From NCBI RefSeq assembly GCF_900604355.1, contig NZ_UWOE01000001.1:1426001-1490000 (forward strand): a stretch of DNA of 64,000 nt, read 5' to 3'. This document shows positions 16,825 through 25,512 of this stretch, one piece after another. Made by a program: the position numbers and the translations under genes. How positions within the stretch are numbered: position 1 is the stretch's first letter; each line of letters opens with the position of its first letter. A model generated the notes under the pieces. The model saw only the letters and a program-made list of their open reading frames with translations. It was not told the DNA's origin and did no database searches. Origin of the DNA: Luxibacter massiliensis. GTDB taxonomy: Bacteria; Bacillota; Clostridia; Lachnospirales; Lachnospiraceae.

Positions 16825-19800
16825 TTGAAGAATAAGATTAAACGTCTTTCCAAAGGAGATTTTCACATTCCACAGCCGGATATCATTTTTCCTGAGACCC
16901 GTATTATTATGCGTGTCGGCGAGGGGGAGATGTATAAGGGGAGTTTTTCTCTGCAGAATCAGGGCGAGGGGACTATCAGAGGGCTTGTATACCCCTCTTC
17001 TTATCGTGTCCATTGTGAGGAGCAGGGCTTCGATGGGAATCCGGTTAATATCTATTATACATATGACGGTTCCGGCTTAGTACCCGGGCATGTAGAGCAT
17101 GGCAAGTTTACGATCGTATGCAATGGCGGCGAGTATGATGTGGCATTTACAGCGATTATCGAGAAACCCTTTGTCATGACAAGCTACGGAAAGGTCCAGA
17201 GCCTTGAAGATTTTAAAAAGCTTTCTTTCCGTGACCCCGCCGAAGCGGAGAAGCTTTTCCGCTCCAGGGATTTTTATGAGATATTAAAATACGAAGATAA
17301 AAGGATCCAGGCCCTCTATGACAATATGCGCAGATGGGAGCTGGATCAGCAGGCGTTGGAGGAATTTCTGGTAGGCTGCAAACAAAAGGAGAAGATTTTC
17401 CTTACGCTGGAGGAAGAGAGCCGTGCCTTTATGGAGGTGGAAGAGGCCCGCAAAGAGACATTTACGATCAAGAAAAATACTTGGGGTTATCTGTCTATGA
17501 GCGTGCGCACTGAGGGCGACTTTTTGACAGTTGAGCATACAAAGCTGACTACAGAGGAGTTTATCGGCAATTCCTACAGGCTGGAGTATATCATTTCTAC
17601 AGACAATCTGCACAGGGGCAGCAACTTTGGCCAGATTATCCTGGAGACACCCTATGAGACACTTAATTATGAGATTGTTGTGGAAAAGGACGTGCGCCGT
17701 GAGGAGGACCGCCGTGCCTTGGACGCAGAGTTTGCCGGGATTGTAAAGCGGTACCTGACTTATGAGGCTGGCAGGATTGATTTAAATACATGGACGGAAG
17801 AGTCGCTGAAAAAGATAGAGCATCTCAGAGAGGCGGACAGTAAGAATGAGATATATCTTCTTGTTCACGCCCATATATGCCTGCTTGGCAAGCGGTTTGA
17901 GGAGGCCAAGTGGATTTTAGAATCTTACAATTATAACAGGTTTGCCATTGGCAAAAATGTTGAGCTGAGTTCTTATTATCTTTACCTTACAACGCTGCTG
18001 AGCAATGACTCCATAGGGCAGAGAAGAGTGGCTGAGGAATTATCCAGGTCTTACATGAAGCATCCAGACAGCTGGATGATTCTCTGTATGCTTGTGAATG
18101 TGGACTCAGAATATAAGATTTACAGTGAAAGGCTGCGGGTTTTGGAACAGCAGTTTAATGAGGAAAAGACAAATAATATCTGGTTTTATATGGAAGCTTT
18201 TAAGTGCTTCAGGGATAAAAGTTCCTCTCTTAAGAAGCTGGGCACTTTTGAAGTCCGTGTCCTGTTCTTTGCGGCTAAATATAAGCTGATGACAAAAGAA
18301 CTGGCTCTGTACACAGCCAATCTGGCAAGCCAGCTGAAGAACTTTGACAAGCATTTGTATGAGACCCTTGTACTGGCATATAAGATGTATGAGGAATCTA
18401 TGATTCTGACTGCCATCTGCACGCTGCTGATCAAAGGGAACTGTGTGGATAATCTCTATTTTAAATGGTATGAGAAGGCAGTGGAGGCAGAGCTTAAAAT
18501 TGCCCAGCTATATGAATATTATATGGCGTCTATAAGGGAGAGCCATTTTCACAAGGCCCTTCCCAGGTCAGTCTATCTATATTTTATGCATGGAAATTCT
18601 CTGGACTACCATAAATGTGCGCTTTTGTATTCCAATCTGATTACCTACGAGGACGAATCCAGTGAGATTTATGCCCATTACAGGGATGAGATGGAAGCCT
18701 TTGCCTGGAACCAGCTTGAGAGACGGCATATTGATGAGCAGCTCAGAATCATATATAAGCGTTTTATTTTAGAACGCTCTATGAACCCAGAGCGCATCCA
18801 GGCGCTGTATGATATCTGCCATGCCTATGTGATTACGACTAAGGTGCCCAATATGAAGTTCATCCATATTATCGCAGATGATGGGAGCATTACCCAGAAA
18901 GTCCCTTATGTGGACAAGGGGGCGCAGGTGTTCCTGTATGCAAAGACAGACCGGCTTGTCTGGGAGGCAAAAGACGGCAGGCACTACACTGACTCGATCC
19001 CCTATGAGAGCAGGCGGCTGTTCTATGAACTGCGCTATATGGATATGTGTAAAAAATATCTCAACAGCCTCAGGATGAATAAGCTGGAGGAAGAAGAGGA
19101 GGAGCTGACCCTGGAGACGGTCAGGGAGCGGGGAGTGGAGAATTATAAAGAAGAGGAACTCTTTGCCCTGTGCAGCAAGACAATCCGGGAAAATAATTAC
19201 GAAAACGATGATTTCCTGACATATATCTGCTTTGAGCTGTTCAGCCAGGGACAGTACGATAAGGTGATCCTGACTTATCTGGCGAATTACTACTGCGGCG
19301 CAACCACAGATATGAAGCGTCTCTGGAGGGAAGCAAAGGAGTATGAGGTGCATACCCACAAACTGGCGGAGAGGATTTTAACCCAGATGCTGTTTGCGGA
19401 GGAGTTATTCAACGAGGTACAGGTCTTTGAGGAATACTATGCCGAGGGAGCCTACTTCCGGCTGCAGCAGGCGTATTTGGCGTATATGTCCAGAGCTTTT
19501 GTAGTGGAGGAGAGGAAGATAGGCAAAAGCATCATTGACATTATATGCAGGGAGTACGAGAAGGGGGAAGATACCATCGATATCTGCAAGATTGCTGTAC
19601 TGAAGTACTATTCCAACAGAGAGTATAATTCGATGATTAGGAAGACCCTGAAAAAGTTCTTGCAGGAACTCAGCGGAAAGCAGATTTATTTCCCATTCTT
19701 TTTGAATTATGAGAAAGACTGGCTTATTGAGCTTCAGCTATGGGACAAGACTTTAATAGAGTACAAAGGGCAGAAAGGCAGCCGCGTCATGCTTTACTAT

Positions 19801-20115
19801 CAGCTGCAGAAGGGTGATTCTGAGACAGTGGATTATTCCACGGAAGTGCTGACCCCCATGTACGAAAATTTATATGTGAAGAAGTTTGTATTGTTTGCCA
19901 ATGAGAAATTAAAATATTATTTTAAGGAGACAATTGACGGCAATACTTACCGCAGTGACAAGGAGAGCTGCGTGAAAGATATAAAGAAAGGTGAGTCAGG
20001 GAGATATGGCCGCCTGAATGATATACTTTTAAGTGACGGACGGGAAAGAGAGATGAAGATGAAGGCCTATGCGGCAGAAGATGCGATAGCGGCCCATATG
20101 TTTGAACAATACTAA
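16825..20115 (+). CDS. DUF5717-family large protein of unknown function
   Basis: About 1,096 residues, no signal peptide and no clear membrane helix. Residues 1-115 look like a beta-sandwich (RIIMRVGEGEMYKGSFSLQN, then YDVAFTAII). A second beta-rich domain lies near 205-295. The remainder, to about 1000, is mostly helical and resembles a TPR-like solenoid, with some beta near 665-730. I chose the TTG at 16825, six bases after TAGGTGA, giving MKNKIKRLSKGDF; a GTG at 16816 has no site. It heads an operon with the DUF5716 and TPR genes. I recognise the domain name only. The build suggests a scaffold rather than an enzyme. Confidence 0.75.
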   Translation: MKNKIKRLSKGDFHIPQPDIIFPETRIIMRVGEGEMYKGSFSLQNQGEGTIRGLVYPSSYRVHCEEQGFDGNPVNIYYTYDGSGLVPGHVEHGKFTIVCNGGEYDVAFTAIIEKPFVMTSYGKVQSLEDFKKLSFRDPAEAEKLFRSRDFYEILKYEDKRIQALYDNMRRWELDQQALEEFLVGCKQKEKIFLTLEEESRAFMEVEEARKETFTIKKNTWGYLSMSVRTEGDFLTVEHTKLTTEEFIGNSYRLEYIISTDNLHRGSNFGQIILETPYETLNYEIVVEKDVRREEDRRALDAEFAGIVKRYLTYEAGRIDLNTWTEESLKKIEHLREADSKNEIYLLVHAHICLLGKRFEEAKWILESYNYNRFAIGKNVELSSYYLYLTTLLSNDSIGQRRVAEELSRSYMKHPDSWMILCMLVNVDSEYKIYSERLRVLEQQFNEEKTNNIWFYMEAFKCFRDKSSSLKKLGTFEVRVLFFAAKYKLMTKELALYTANLASQLKNFDKHLYETLVLAYKMYEESMILTAICTLLIKGNCVDNLYFKWYEKAVEAELKIAQLYEYYMASIRESHFHKALPRSVYLYFMHGNSLDYHKCALLYSNLITYEDESSEIYAHYRDEMEAFAWNQLERRHIDEQLRIIYKRFILERSMNPERIQALYDICHAYVITTKVPNMKFIHIIADDGSITQKVPYVDKGAQVFLYAKTDRLVWEAKDGRHYTDSIPYESRRLFYELRYMDMCKKYLNSLRMNKLEEEEEELTLETVRERGVENYKEEELFALCSKTIRENNYENDDFLTYICFELFSQGQYDKVILTYLANYYCGATTDMKRLWREAKEYEVHTHKLAERILTQMLFAEELFNEVQVFEEYYAEGAYFRLQQAYLAYMSRAFVVEERKIGKSIIDIICREYEKGEDTIDICKIAVLKYYSNREYNSMIRKTLKKFLQELSGKQIYFPFFLNYEKDWLIELQLWDKTLIEYKGQKGSRVMLYYQLQKGDSETVDYSTEVLTPMYENLYVKKFVLFANEKLKYYFKETIDGNTYRSDKESCVKDIKKGESGRYGRLNDILLSDGREREMKMKAYAAEDAIAAHMFEQY

Positions 20116-20170
20116 GATACCAGGGGGGTTACTTTTTTACCCTAACATCATACTAAGGAGGCTGTCAGCT

Positions 20171-21454
20171 ATGGGACAAGGCAATATAATTGGATATGAG
20201 ATAAATGACAAATCCTGCCAGATAAGTTTTTATAATGATCAGCAGCTGGAGCCGGAAACGCTGGAGGTGGATGCAGATAACTTTCAGATTCCGCTGATTA
20301 TCGGCAAGCTGAGGGACACATGGGCCTATGGCAAAGAGGCAAAGAGGCTGGTGACCATCAAAGAAGGCTTTACTGTCACCAGGCTTCTGGAAAAAAGCCT
20401 GGCAGGGGATAAGATCGAGTTTGGCGAAGAGACTTATGACGCGGTCTGGCTTTTGTCCAAGTTTGTGCAGATGTCGCTGCAGGCATTTCCCCAGATAGAG
20501 GGGATTGTGTTCAGCGTGCCGGAACTGACAGAGGAGCTGGCACAGCTTTTGCGCGGCATAGCAGTGCGGATGAATATAGATAAAAGGCATATATTTATCC
20601 AGGATTATAAGGAGAGTTTTTGTAATTACCTGTTTTATCAGCCAAAGGAACTCTGGCAGTATGAAGCCGCCCTTTTCTGCTGTGACAGAAATGAAATTAA
20701 GGCGTATATGCTGCGCCGCTTAAAGCCAGGGTTAGGCGGCGGCAAGACCACATTTGTGACAGTGGATGAGGTGGCCAGTGCACACATGAAGGAACTTGCG
20801 GCCGTGTATCCGGTACTGAATGAGGATAAGGCAAAGGAGGCGGATGCCAGGTTCTGTAAGTTTATAGAAGGCGTATTTGACAAGAGGATTGTCTCATCTG
20901 TATTTTTGACTGGGGAAGGGTTTGAGAATAACTGGTATCCTATCTCCCTGCGGGTTCTCTGTAATGGCCGCAGGGCTTTTATCGGGAACAATCTTTACAG
21001 TAAGGGCGCATGTTATACGGCTTACCGTAAGATGTTCATGCATATTGAGGATCCCGTTTATCTCTCGGAGACAAAACTGACAGACCAGATTACTATCAAT
21101 ATGAGGGTAGATGGCCAGGAGATGTGGTATCCCATTGTATCCTGGGGGGCACACTGGTATGAATCTAATAATCAGTGGGAAGTTCTGCTGGAGGATGTGG
21201 AGGATATTGAGCTTCATGTGGAGTCCCTGGTGCAGGGAACTCTGAAAACAGAGGTGATTTCCCTGGAGAGATTTGCAAAGCGCGGGGAGTATTCCATGCG
21301 GCTGCAGATAGAGACATTATTTTTGGATGAAAAGACATGTAAGATTACGGTTAGAGATGTGGGATTCGGTGAGTTTTTCCTTCCCACGGATTTTCAGGAA
21401 GAGAAGATTTTACATTTAGGAGGCAATGATGGGAAGTTTAATTCTCTGTCATGA
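20171..21454 (+). CDS. DUF5716-family protein, possible actin/Hsp70-like fold
   Basis: A 427-residue cytosolic protein. The start is the ATG at 20171, after AAGGAGG; the longer frame back to 20102 overlaps the previous gene without a ribosome site. The opening IIGYEINDKSCQISFYNDQ resembles the first two strands of ASKHA (actin/Hsp70) ATPases, and SVFLTGEGFENNW near residue 245 resembles the second adenosine loop. The Hsp70-like middle part is followed by a beta-rich region near 330-420, similar to a substrate domain. The fold is inference from these phrases. It is translated with a neighbouring large scaffold-like protein, and its end overlaps the next gene by about 26 nt. Confidence 0.65.
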   Translation: MGQGNIIGYEINDKSCQISFYNDQQLEPETLEVDADNFQIPLIIGKLRDTWAYGKEAKRLVTIKEGFTVTRLLEKSLAGDKIEFGEETYDAVWLLSKFVQMSLQAFPQIEGIVFSVPELTEELAQLLRGIAVRMNIDKRHIFIQDYKESFCNYLFYQPKELWQYEAALFCCDRNEIKAYMLRRLKPGLGGGKTTFVTVDEVASAHMKELAAVYPVLNEDKAKEADARFCKFIEGVFDKRIVSSVFLTGEGFENNWYPISLRVLCNGRRAFIGNNLYSKGACYTAYRKMFMHIEDPVYLSETKLTDQITINMRVDGQEMWYPIVSWGAHWYESNNQWEVLLEDVEDIELHVESLVQGTLKTEVISLERFAKRGEYSMRLQIETLFLDEKTCKITVRDVGFGEFFLPTDFQEEKILHLGGNDGKFNSLS

Positions 21455-22196
21455 CAGACATGCGACGCATCCTTATGAGATTACGAGGATACACTGCAAA
21501 ATATTTACAATTGAAGAGTTATGCTATTATCTGTGCAACAACCTCTACCTGATCGACTATACAATTATGAATGAGCAGCTCTGTACCTGGCTGGAGGAAG
21601 AGATCGGCATGGGGGTTCTGGCAGGGAACCTGCGGGATGAGATCAGAATGCGCGGGTCTGTCGAGAAATTCGTGCTTACCATCTTAAAGAGTTCCCGAAT
21701 TTTCAGGGAACCAGAGATGATAAGGATTCAGAATGTCCTGGAGCGCCTGAAGAACCAGAAGGATATCGAGCGCCAGAAATATAAAGGGGACAATCTCCTT
21801 GAGAGCGGTGAGATTGAAGAGGCGATCCTGGTCTATCAAGCTATTTTGAACGAAGAGACAGATGACAGTGTGGATCCTAAATTTTACGGGAAGATCTATG
21901 CAGGACTGGGGGCTGCCTATGGCCGGCTGTTTTTGTATCAGGAATCTGCCAGGATGTATGACAGGGCCTACCAGATCTGTGAGGATAAGGAGCTTTTACG
22001 CCCTTATCTGTACGCTTCCTATAAATATATGTCACTGGAGGAGTACCATATTCTTCTCACAAAGCATGATGACTATGCTGAGATCAATACACAGATGCGC
22101 CGGGAGATGGAGGAAATCAGGCAGCACCTGCAGATGGAGATGACCCCGGTACTCCTTGAAAAGTGGAAGCAGCAGTATAGGAGAAGCCATATTTAA
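21429..22196 (+). CDS. TPR-like protein of the DUF5717/DUF5716 operon
   Basis: A 255-residue soluble protein. The first 100 residues (ITRIHCKIFTIEELCYYLCN and CTWLEEEIGMG) are helical and unique to this gene family. From about 115 there are TPR-like helices (GDNLLESGEIEEAILVYQAI, GAAYGRLFLYQESARMYDRA). AGGAGG is three bases from the ATG at 21426 and five or six from that at 21429, so the latter is preferred. Overlap with the upstream gene points to tight coupling and perhaps a fixed ratio of products. Not otherwise recognised. Confidence 0.65.
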   Translation: MGSLILCHDRHATHPYEITRIHCKIFTIEELCYYLCNNLYLIDYTIMNEQLCTWLEEEIGMGVLAGNLRDEIRMRGSVEKFVLTILKSSRIFREPEMIRIQNVLERLKNQKDIERQKYKGDNLLESGEIEEAILVYQAILNEETDDSVDPKFYGKIYAGLGAAYGRLFLYQESARMYDRAYQICEDKELLRPYLYASYKYMSLEEYHILLTKHDDYAEINTQMRREMEEIRQHLQMEMTPVLLEKWKQQYRRSHI

Positions 22197-22212
22197 CCCT
22201 TCTGCCATCGAT

Positions 22213-22241
22213 TTGACATCAGGGCAGAAATATGTTATTAT
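22213..22241 (+). promoter_or_regulatory. Promoter of the amino-acid ABC operon
   Basis: TTGACA (22213-22218), a 17-base spacer and TATTAT (22236-22241), 75 bp ahead of the binding-protein start. The TTCTGCC/GGCAGAA inverted repeat spanning the -35 could end the previous operon or be an operator. Confidence 0.65.
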
Positions 22242-22315
22242 GTCCAGGAATTTTAACGCGGTAAAGTAATCAATTGATAAAAGAATAAAGCGCCGCGGTG
22301 AGGAGGACGTACATT

Positions 22316-23167
22316 ATGAAGAAGAGATTAGCAGCAGCATTAGCGGCGGCCCTTGTGCTGACGGCCCTGACAGCGGGATGCGGCAAGAAAGACGAGGGGG
22401 CGGATGCAGGCGGCAGCGCAAAGGCAGATGAGGCAAAGACTGAGGCAGTCAATGAGGAGAAGGCGGAGGGAGACACATTTACCGTTGGCTTTGATGCCAG
22501 TTTTCCCCCATATGGCTACAAAGATGATGACGGAGAATATGTAGGGTTTGATTTGGATTTGGCCCAGGAAATCTGTGACAGAAATGGCTGGGAGCTGGCA
22601 AAGCAGCCTATCGACTGGGATGCAAAGGATATGGAACTGGACTCTGGGACCATTGACTGTATCTGGAATGGATTTACTATGAATGGACGGGAGGATGACT
22701 ATACATGGTCAGAGCCTTACGTGGATAACAGCCAGGTGGTAGTGGTTGCAGAAGATGCAGGGATCGCCTCTCTTGAGGACTTATCCGGTAAGATTGTGGA
22801 AGTGCAGGCGGATTCTTCTGCCCTGGCAGCCTTGGAGGGAGATCAGAAAGAACTGGCCTCTACCTTTGGCAGCCTGACACAGGTTCCAGATTATAATACA
22901 GCATTCATGGATCTGGAAGCCGGCGCCGCAGATGCAGTGGCAATGGATGTAGGTGTTGCTAAATATCAGATTGAGTCCAGAGGAGGCGGATATATAACAC
23001 TGGATGAGACAATCTCATCAGAGCAGTATGCGGTGGGCTTTAAGAAAGGCAACGAAAAGCTGAAAGACCAGGTTCAGAAGACCTTAGATGAGATGGCACA
23101 GGATGGCACATTCCTTACAATTGCAGAAAAATGGGGCGTGGAAGATGCCGTGTGCTTAGGCAAATAG
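22316..23167 (+). CDS. Amino-acid ABC transporter substrate-binding lipoprotein
   Basis: A 283-residue protein. A lipoprotein signal (MKKRLAAALAAALVLTALTAGC) has the lipobox LTAGC with the lipidated Cys at about 22. A short acidic linker follows, then the family 3 (SBP_bac_3) domain opening FTVGFDASFPPYGYKDDDG, with GFDLDLAQEIC and DCIWNGFTMNGRE, typical of polar amino-acid binding proteins such as those for glutamine or cystine. The start is at the ATG nine bases after AGGAGG. With the next two genes it forms a complete importer. The exact amino acid is not determined. Confidence 0.9.
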   Translation: MKKRLAAALAAALVLTALTAGCGKKDEGADAGGSAKADEAKTEAVNEEKAEGDTFTVGFDASFPPYGYKDDDGEYVGFDLDLAQEICDRNGWELAKQPIDWDAKDMELDSGTIDCIWNGFTMNGREDDYTWSEPYVDNSQVVVVAEDAGIASLEDLSGKIVEVQADSSALAALEGDQKELASTFGSLTQVPDYNTAFMDLEAGAADAVAMDVGVAKYQIESRGGGYITLDETISSEQYAVGFKKGNEKLKDQVQKTLDEMAQDGTFLTIAEKWGVEDAVCLGK

Positions 23168-23214
23168 GCCTGATTATATAAAGTATTACAGGGCATGTTC
23201 TGGAGGATTATAAA

Positions 23215-23871
23215 ATGGATATAAGTATTTTAGAAATGGTTGGCCAGCTGAGCAGCGGGATGGTCGTGTCTGTGGAAATATTTCTGGCCACGCTTCTTTT
23301 GTCCCTTCCATTGGGATTGCTTGTGGCATTTGGAAGGATGTCCAGAATTAAAATTATACAGTGGGCTGCAAAGGCATATATCTCCATCATGCGGGGAACC
23401 CCTCTCATGCTGCAGCTCATGGTTGTGTATTTCGGCCCGTACTACATATTGGGGATCCGTATCAGTGCATCCTACAGGCTGACCGCCACCCTGATTGCCT
23501 TTGGAATAAATTATGCTGCCTATTTTGCCGAGATATACAGAGGCGGGATTGAGTCTATGTCCACTGGGCAGTATGAGGCGGCGCGGCTTTTAGGGTACAG
23601 CGGGGGACAGACATTTTTCCGTATTATTTTTCCCCAGGTAATTAAGAGGATTCTCCCTTCTGTGACAAACGAGGTAATTACATTAGTCAAAGACACATCT
23701 CTGTCATTTGCAATTGCTCTTCCAGAGATGTTTACCACAGCAAAGCAGATAGCGGCGGCGCAGACATCAGTGGTCCCCCTGATTGGGGCCGGGATTTTTT
23801 ATTACGTGTTCAATCTGATTGTGGCGGTAGTGATGGAAGCCCTGGAGAAGAAGCTGAATTACTATAAGTAG
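23215..23871 (+). CDS. Amino-acid ABC transporter permease
   Basis: A 218-residue protein of the HisM/GlnP family with about five membrane helices. It has SMRGTPLMLQLMVVYFG after the second helix and the cytoplasmic coupling motif EAARLLGYSGGQTFFRIIFPQ (the EAA loop). It lies 47 nt after the binding protein and 11 nt before the ATPase. A single permease is present, so it should act as a homodimer. Confidence 0.92.
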   Translation: MDISILEMVGQLSSGMVVSVEIFLATLLLSLPLGLLVAFGRMSRIKIIQWAAKAYISIMRGTPLMLQLMVVYFGPYYILGIRISASYRLTATLIAFGINYAAYFAEIYRGGIESMSTGQYEAARLLGYSGGQTFFRIIFPQVIKRILPSVTNEVITLVKDTSLSFAIALPEMFTTAKQIAAAQTSVVPLIGAGIFYYVFNLIVAVVMEALEKKLNYYK

Positions 23872-23882
23872 GAGGGAATGTT

Positions 23883-24572
23883 ATGAGTTTGCTGGAGATG
23901 AAGCATATAAAGAAAAGCTTTGGCGCCAACGAGGTATTGAAGGACATTTCCCTGAAGGTAGACCAGGGGGAGGCGCTGGCGATTATTGGGCCTTCTGGAT
24001 CCGGGAAATCCACACTTTTACGCTGCGCCACGCATCTGGAGACGCCGGATGCAGGCGAGATACATTATGAGGGAGAATTCGGCCTGGTCTTTCAGAATTT
24101 TAACTTATTCCCTCATTTTTCTGTGATGAAGAATATTACAGACGCCCCTATAAAGGTGCAGAAAAGAGATAAGGAAGAAGTATATAAAGAGGCCCGCGCA
24201 CTGCTTGCCAAGATGGGGCTTGAGGATAAAGAGGATGCTTACCCCTATCAGCTGTCAGGGGGCCAGCAGCAGAGAGTGTCCATTGCAAGGGCGCTGGCTA
24301 TGAACCCTAAAATCCTATTTTTTGATGAACCTACCTCTGCACTGGATCCAGAACTGACAGGCGAGATCCTGAAAGTGATCCGCGACCTGGCTGCTGAACA
24401 TATGACCATGGTGATTGTGACCCATGAGATGAATTTTGCCCGGAATGTGGCGGATCAGATTATATTTATGGATAAAGGGATCATTGCTGAACAGGGTACG
24501 CCAGAAGAGGTGTTTGGCTCTACGAATGTGAGGATGAAAGAATTTTTGGGCAAGCTGACGGCCCAGCAGTAA
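23883..24572 (+). CDS. Amino-acid ABC transporter ATP-binding protein
   Basis: A 229-residue ATPase, slightly short for the GlnQ/HisP family. It has Walker A GPSGSGKST, Q-loop LVFQNFNLFPH, signature LSGGQQQRVSIARAL, Walker B ILFFDEPTSALD and switch His in IVTHEM. The stretch between Walker A and the Q-loop (AGEIHYEGEFGLVFQ) is shortened by about ten residues compared with the usual GlnQ. It completes the three-gene importer. Confidence 0.92.
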   Translation: MSLLEMKHIKKSFGANEVLKDISLKVDQGEALAIIGPSGSGKSTLLRCATHLETPDAGEIHYEGEFGLVFQNFNLFPHFSVMKNITDAPIKVQKRDKEEVYKEARALLAKMGLEDKEDAYPYQLSGGQQQRVSIARALAMNPKILFFDEPTSALDPELTGEILKVIRDLAAEHMTMVIVTHEMNFARNVADQIIFMDKGIIAEQGTPEEVFGSTNVRMKEFLGKLTAQQ

Positions 24573-24595
24573 GACATAGGACATACAGAATAGAA

Positions 24596-24631
24596 CAAGG
24601 CAGAGGGAATGTTGATTTTCTCTCTGCCTTG
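24596..24631 (+). terminator. Hairpin after the amino-acid ABC operon
   Basis: CAAGGCAGAG pairs with CTCTGCCTTG, extended by GGAA/TTTC-like pairs to about 14 bp, followed by TATTATAAT. The U tract is poor, so it is either a weak terminator or a folded leader. It lies 23 bp after the ATPase stop and 138 bp before purC. Confidence 0.5.
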
Positions 24632-24768
24632 TATTATAATCATCATGCAGACCTTGTTTCCGGGTGTTTGCAGCATTACGGCAGTACAAACCCTGCAGGC
24701 GGTGTGAGAGGATGCTGGGACATGCTGCTGCAGGTGAATGAAAAAATAAAAAGGACAGGTGTAAACGT

Positions 24769-25476
24769 ATGAAGAAATTAGATCAGCTTTATGAAGGAAA
24801 AGCAAAAAAGGTATTTGCCACAGAGGATCCAGATATTGTGATTGTGGATTATAAGGATGACGCTACTGCATTTAACGGGGAGAAGAAAGGAACCATTGTG
24901 GGAAAAGGCGTTGTGAATAACCGGATGACAAACTATATTTTCCAGATTCTCGAAAAAGAGGGGGTTCCCACCCACTATGTGGAGGAGTTAAGCGACCGGG
25001 AGACAGCAGTAAAAAAGGTGGAGATCGTGCCCCTTGAAGTGATTGTGAGAAATGTGGCTGCGGGCAGTTTTTCCAAGAAGCTGGGAATCGAGGAGGGCAG
25101 GAAGCTGCTGGCGCCTACCCTGGAGTTCAGTTATAAGGATGATGATCTTGGAGACCCTATGATCAATGACTACTTCGCCATTGCTATTGGCGCTGCCACG
25201 AGGGATGAGATCGACAAGATTACCGAATATACATTTAAGGTGAATGATGTGCTGAGAAAGTTCTTCGATGAAGCGGGGATAGAACTGATTGATTTTAAGA
25301 TTGAGTTTGGCAGGTTCCACGGCGATATTATTCTGGCAGATGAGATCTCACCAGATACATGCAGGCTGTGGGACAAAGAGACGCATGAAAAGTTGGACAA
25401 GGACCGTTTCCGCAGGGATATGGGAAATGTAGAGGACGCGTACCAGGAAGTTTTCAAGCGTATAGGCATTCAGTAG
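24769..25476 (+). CDS. purC: Phosphoribosylaminoimidazole-succinocarboxamide synthase
   Basis: A 235-residue SAICAR synthetase of normal bacterial length. It joins aspartate to CAIR in de novo purine synthesis, using ATP. Recognisable segments are QLYEGKAKKVFATEDPD at the N terminus, VVNNRMTNYIFQ, PLEVIVRNVAAGSF and the ATP/metal segment DFKIEFGRFHGDIILADEISPDT. It lies 36 bp ahead of purB, which acts two steps on the same substrate, so the two are co-transcribed. I see no purine riboswitch core in the upstream gap. Confidence 0.96.
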   Translation: MKKLDQLYEGKAKKVFATEDPDIVIVDYKDDATAFNGEKKGTIVGKGVVNNRMTNYIFQILEKEGVPTHYVEELSDRETAVKKVEIVPLEVIVRNVAAGSFSKKLGIEEGRKLLAPTLEFSYKDDDLGDPMINDYFAIAIGAATRDEIDKITEYTFKVNDVLRKFFDEAGIELIDFKIEFGRFHGDIILADEISPDTCRLWDKETHEKLDKDRFRRDMGNVEDAYQEVFKRIGIQ

Positions 25477-25512
25477 GATTTTCAAATTCGGATAAGGACA
25501 GGAGATTTATCT

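Noticed and set aside
24632..24768. Purine riboswitch ahead of purC
   Set aside because: No three-way junction core motifs of the purine or PRPP riboswitch were found; only a simple hairpin lies upstream.
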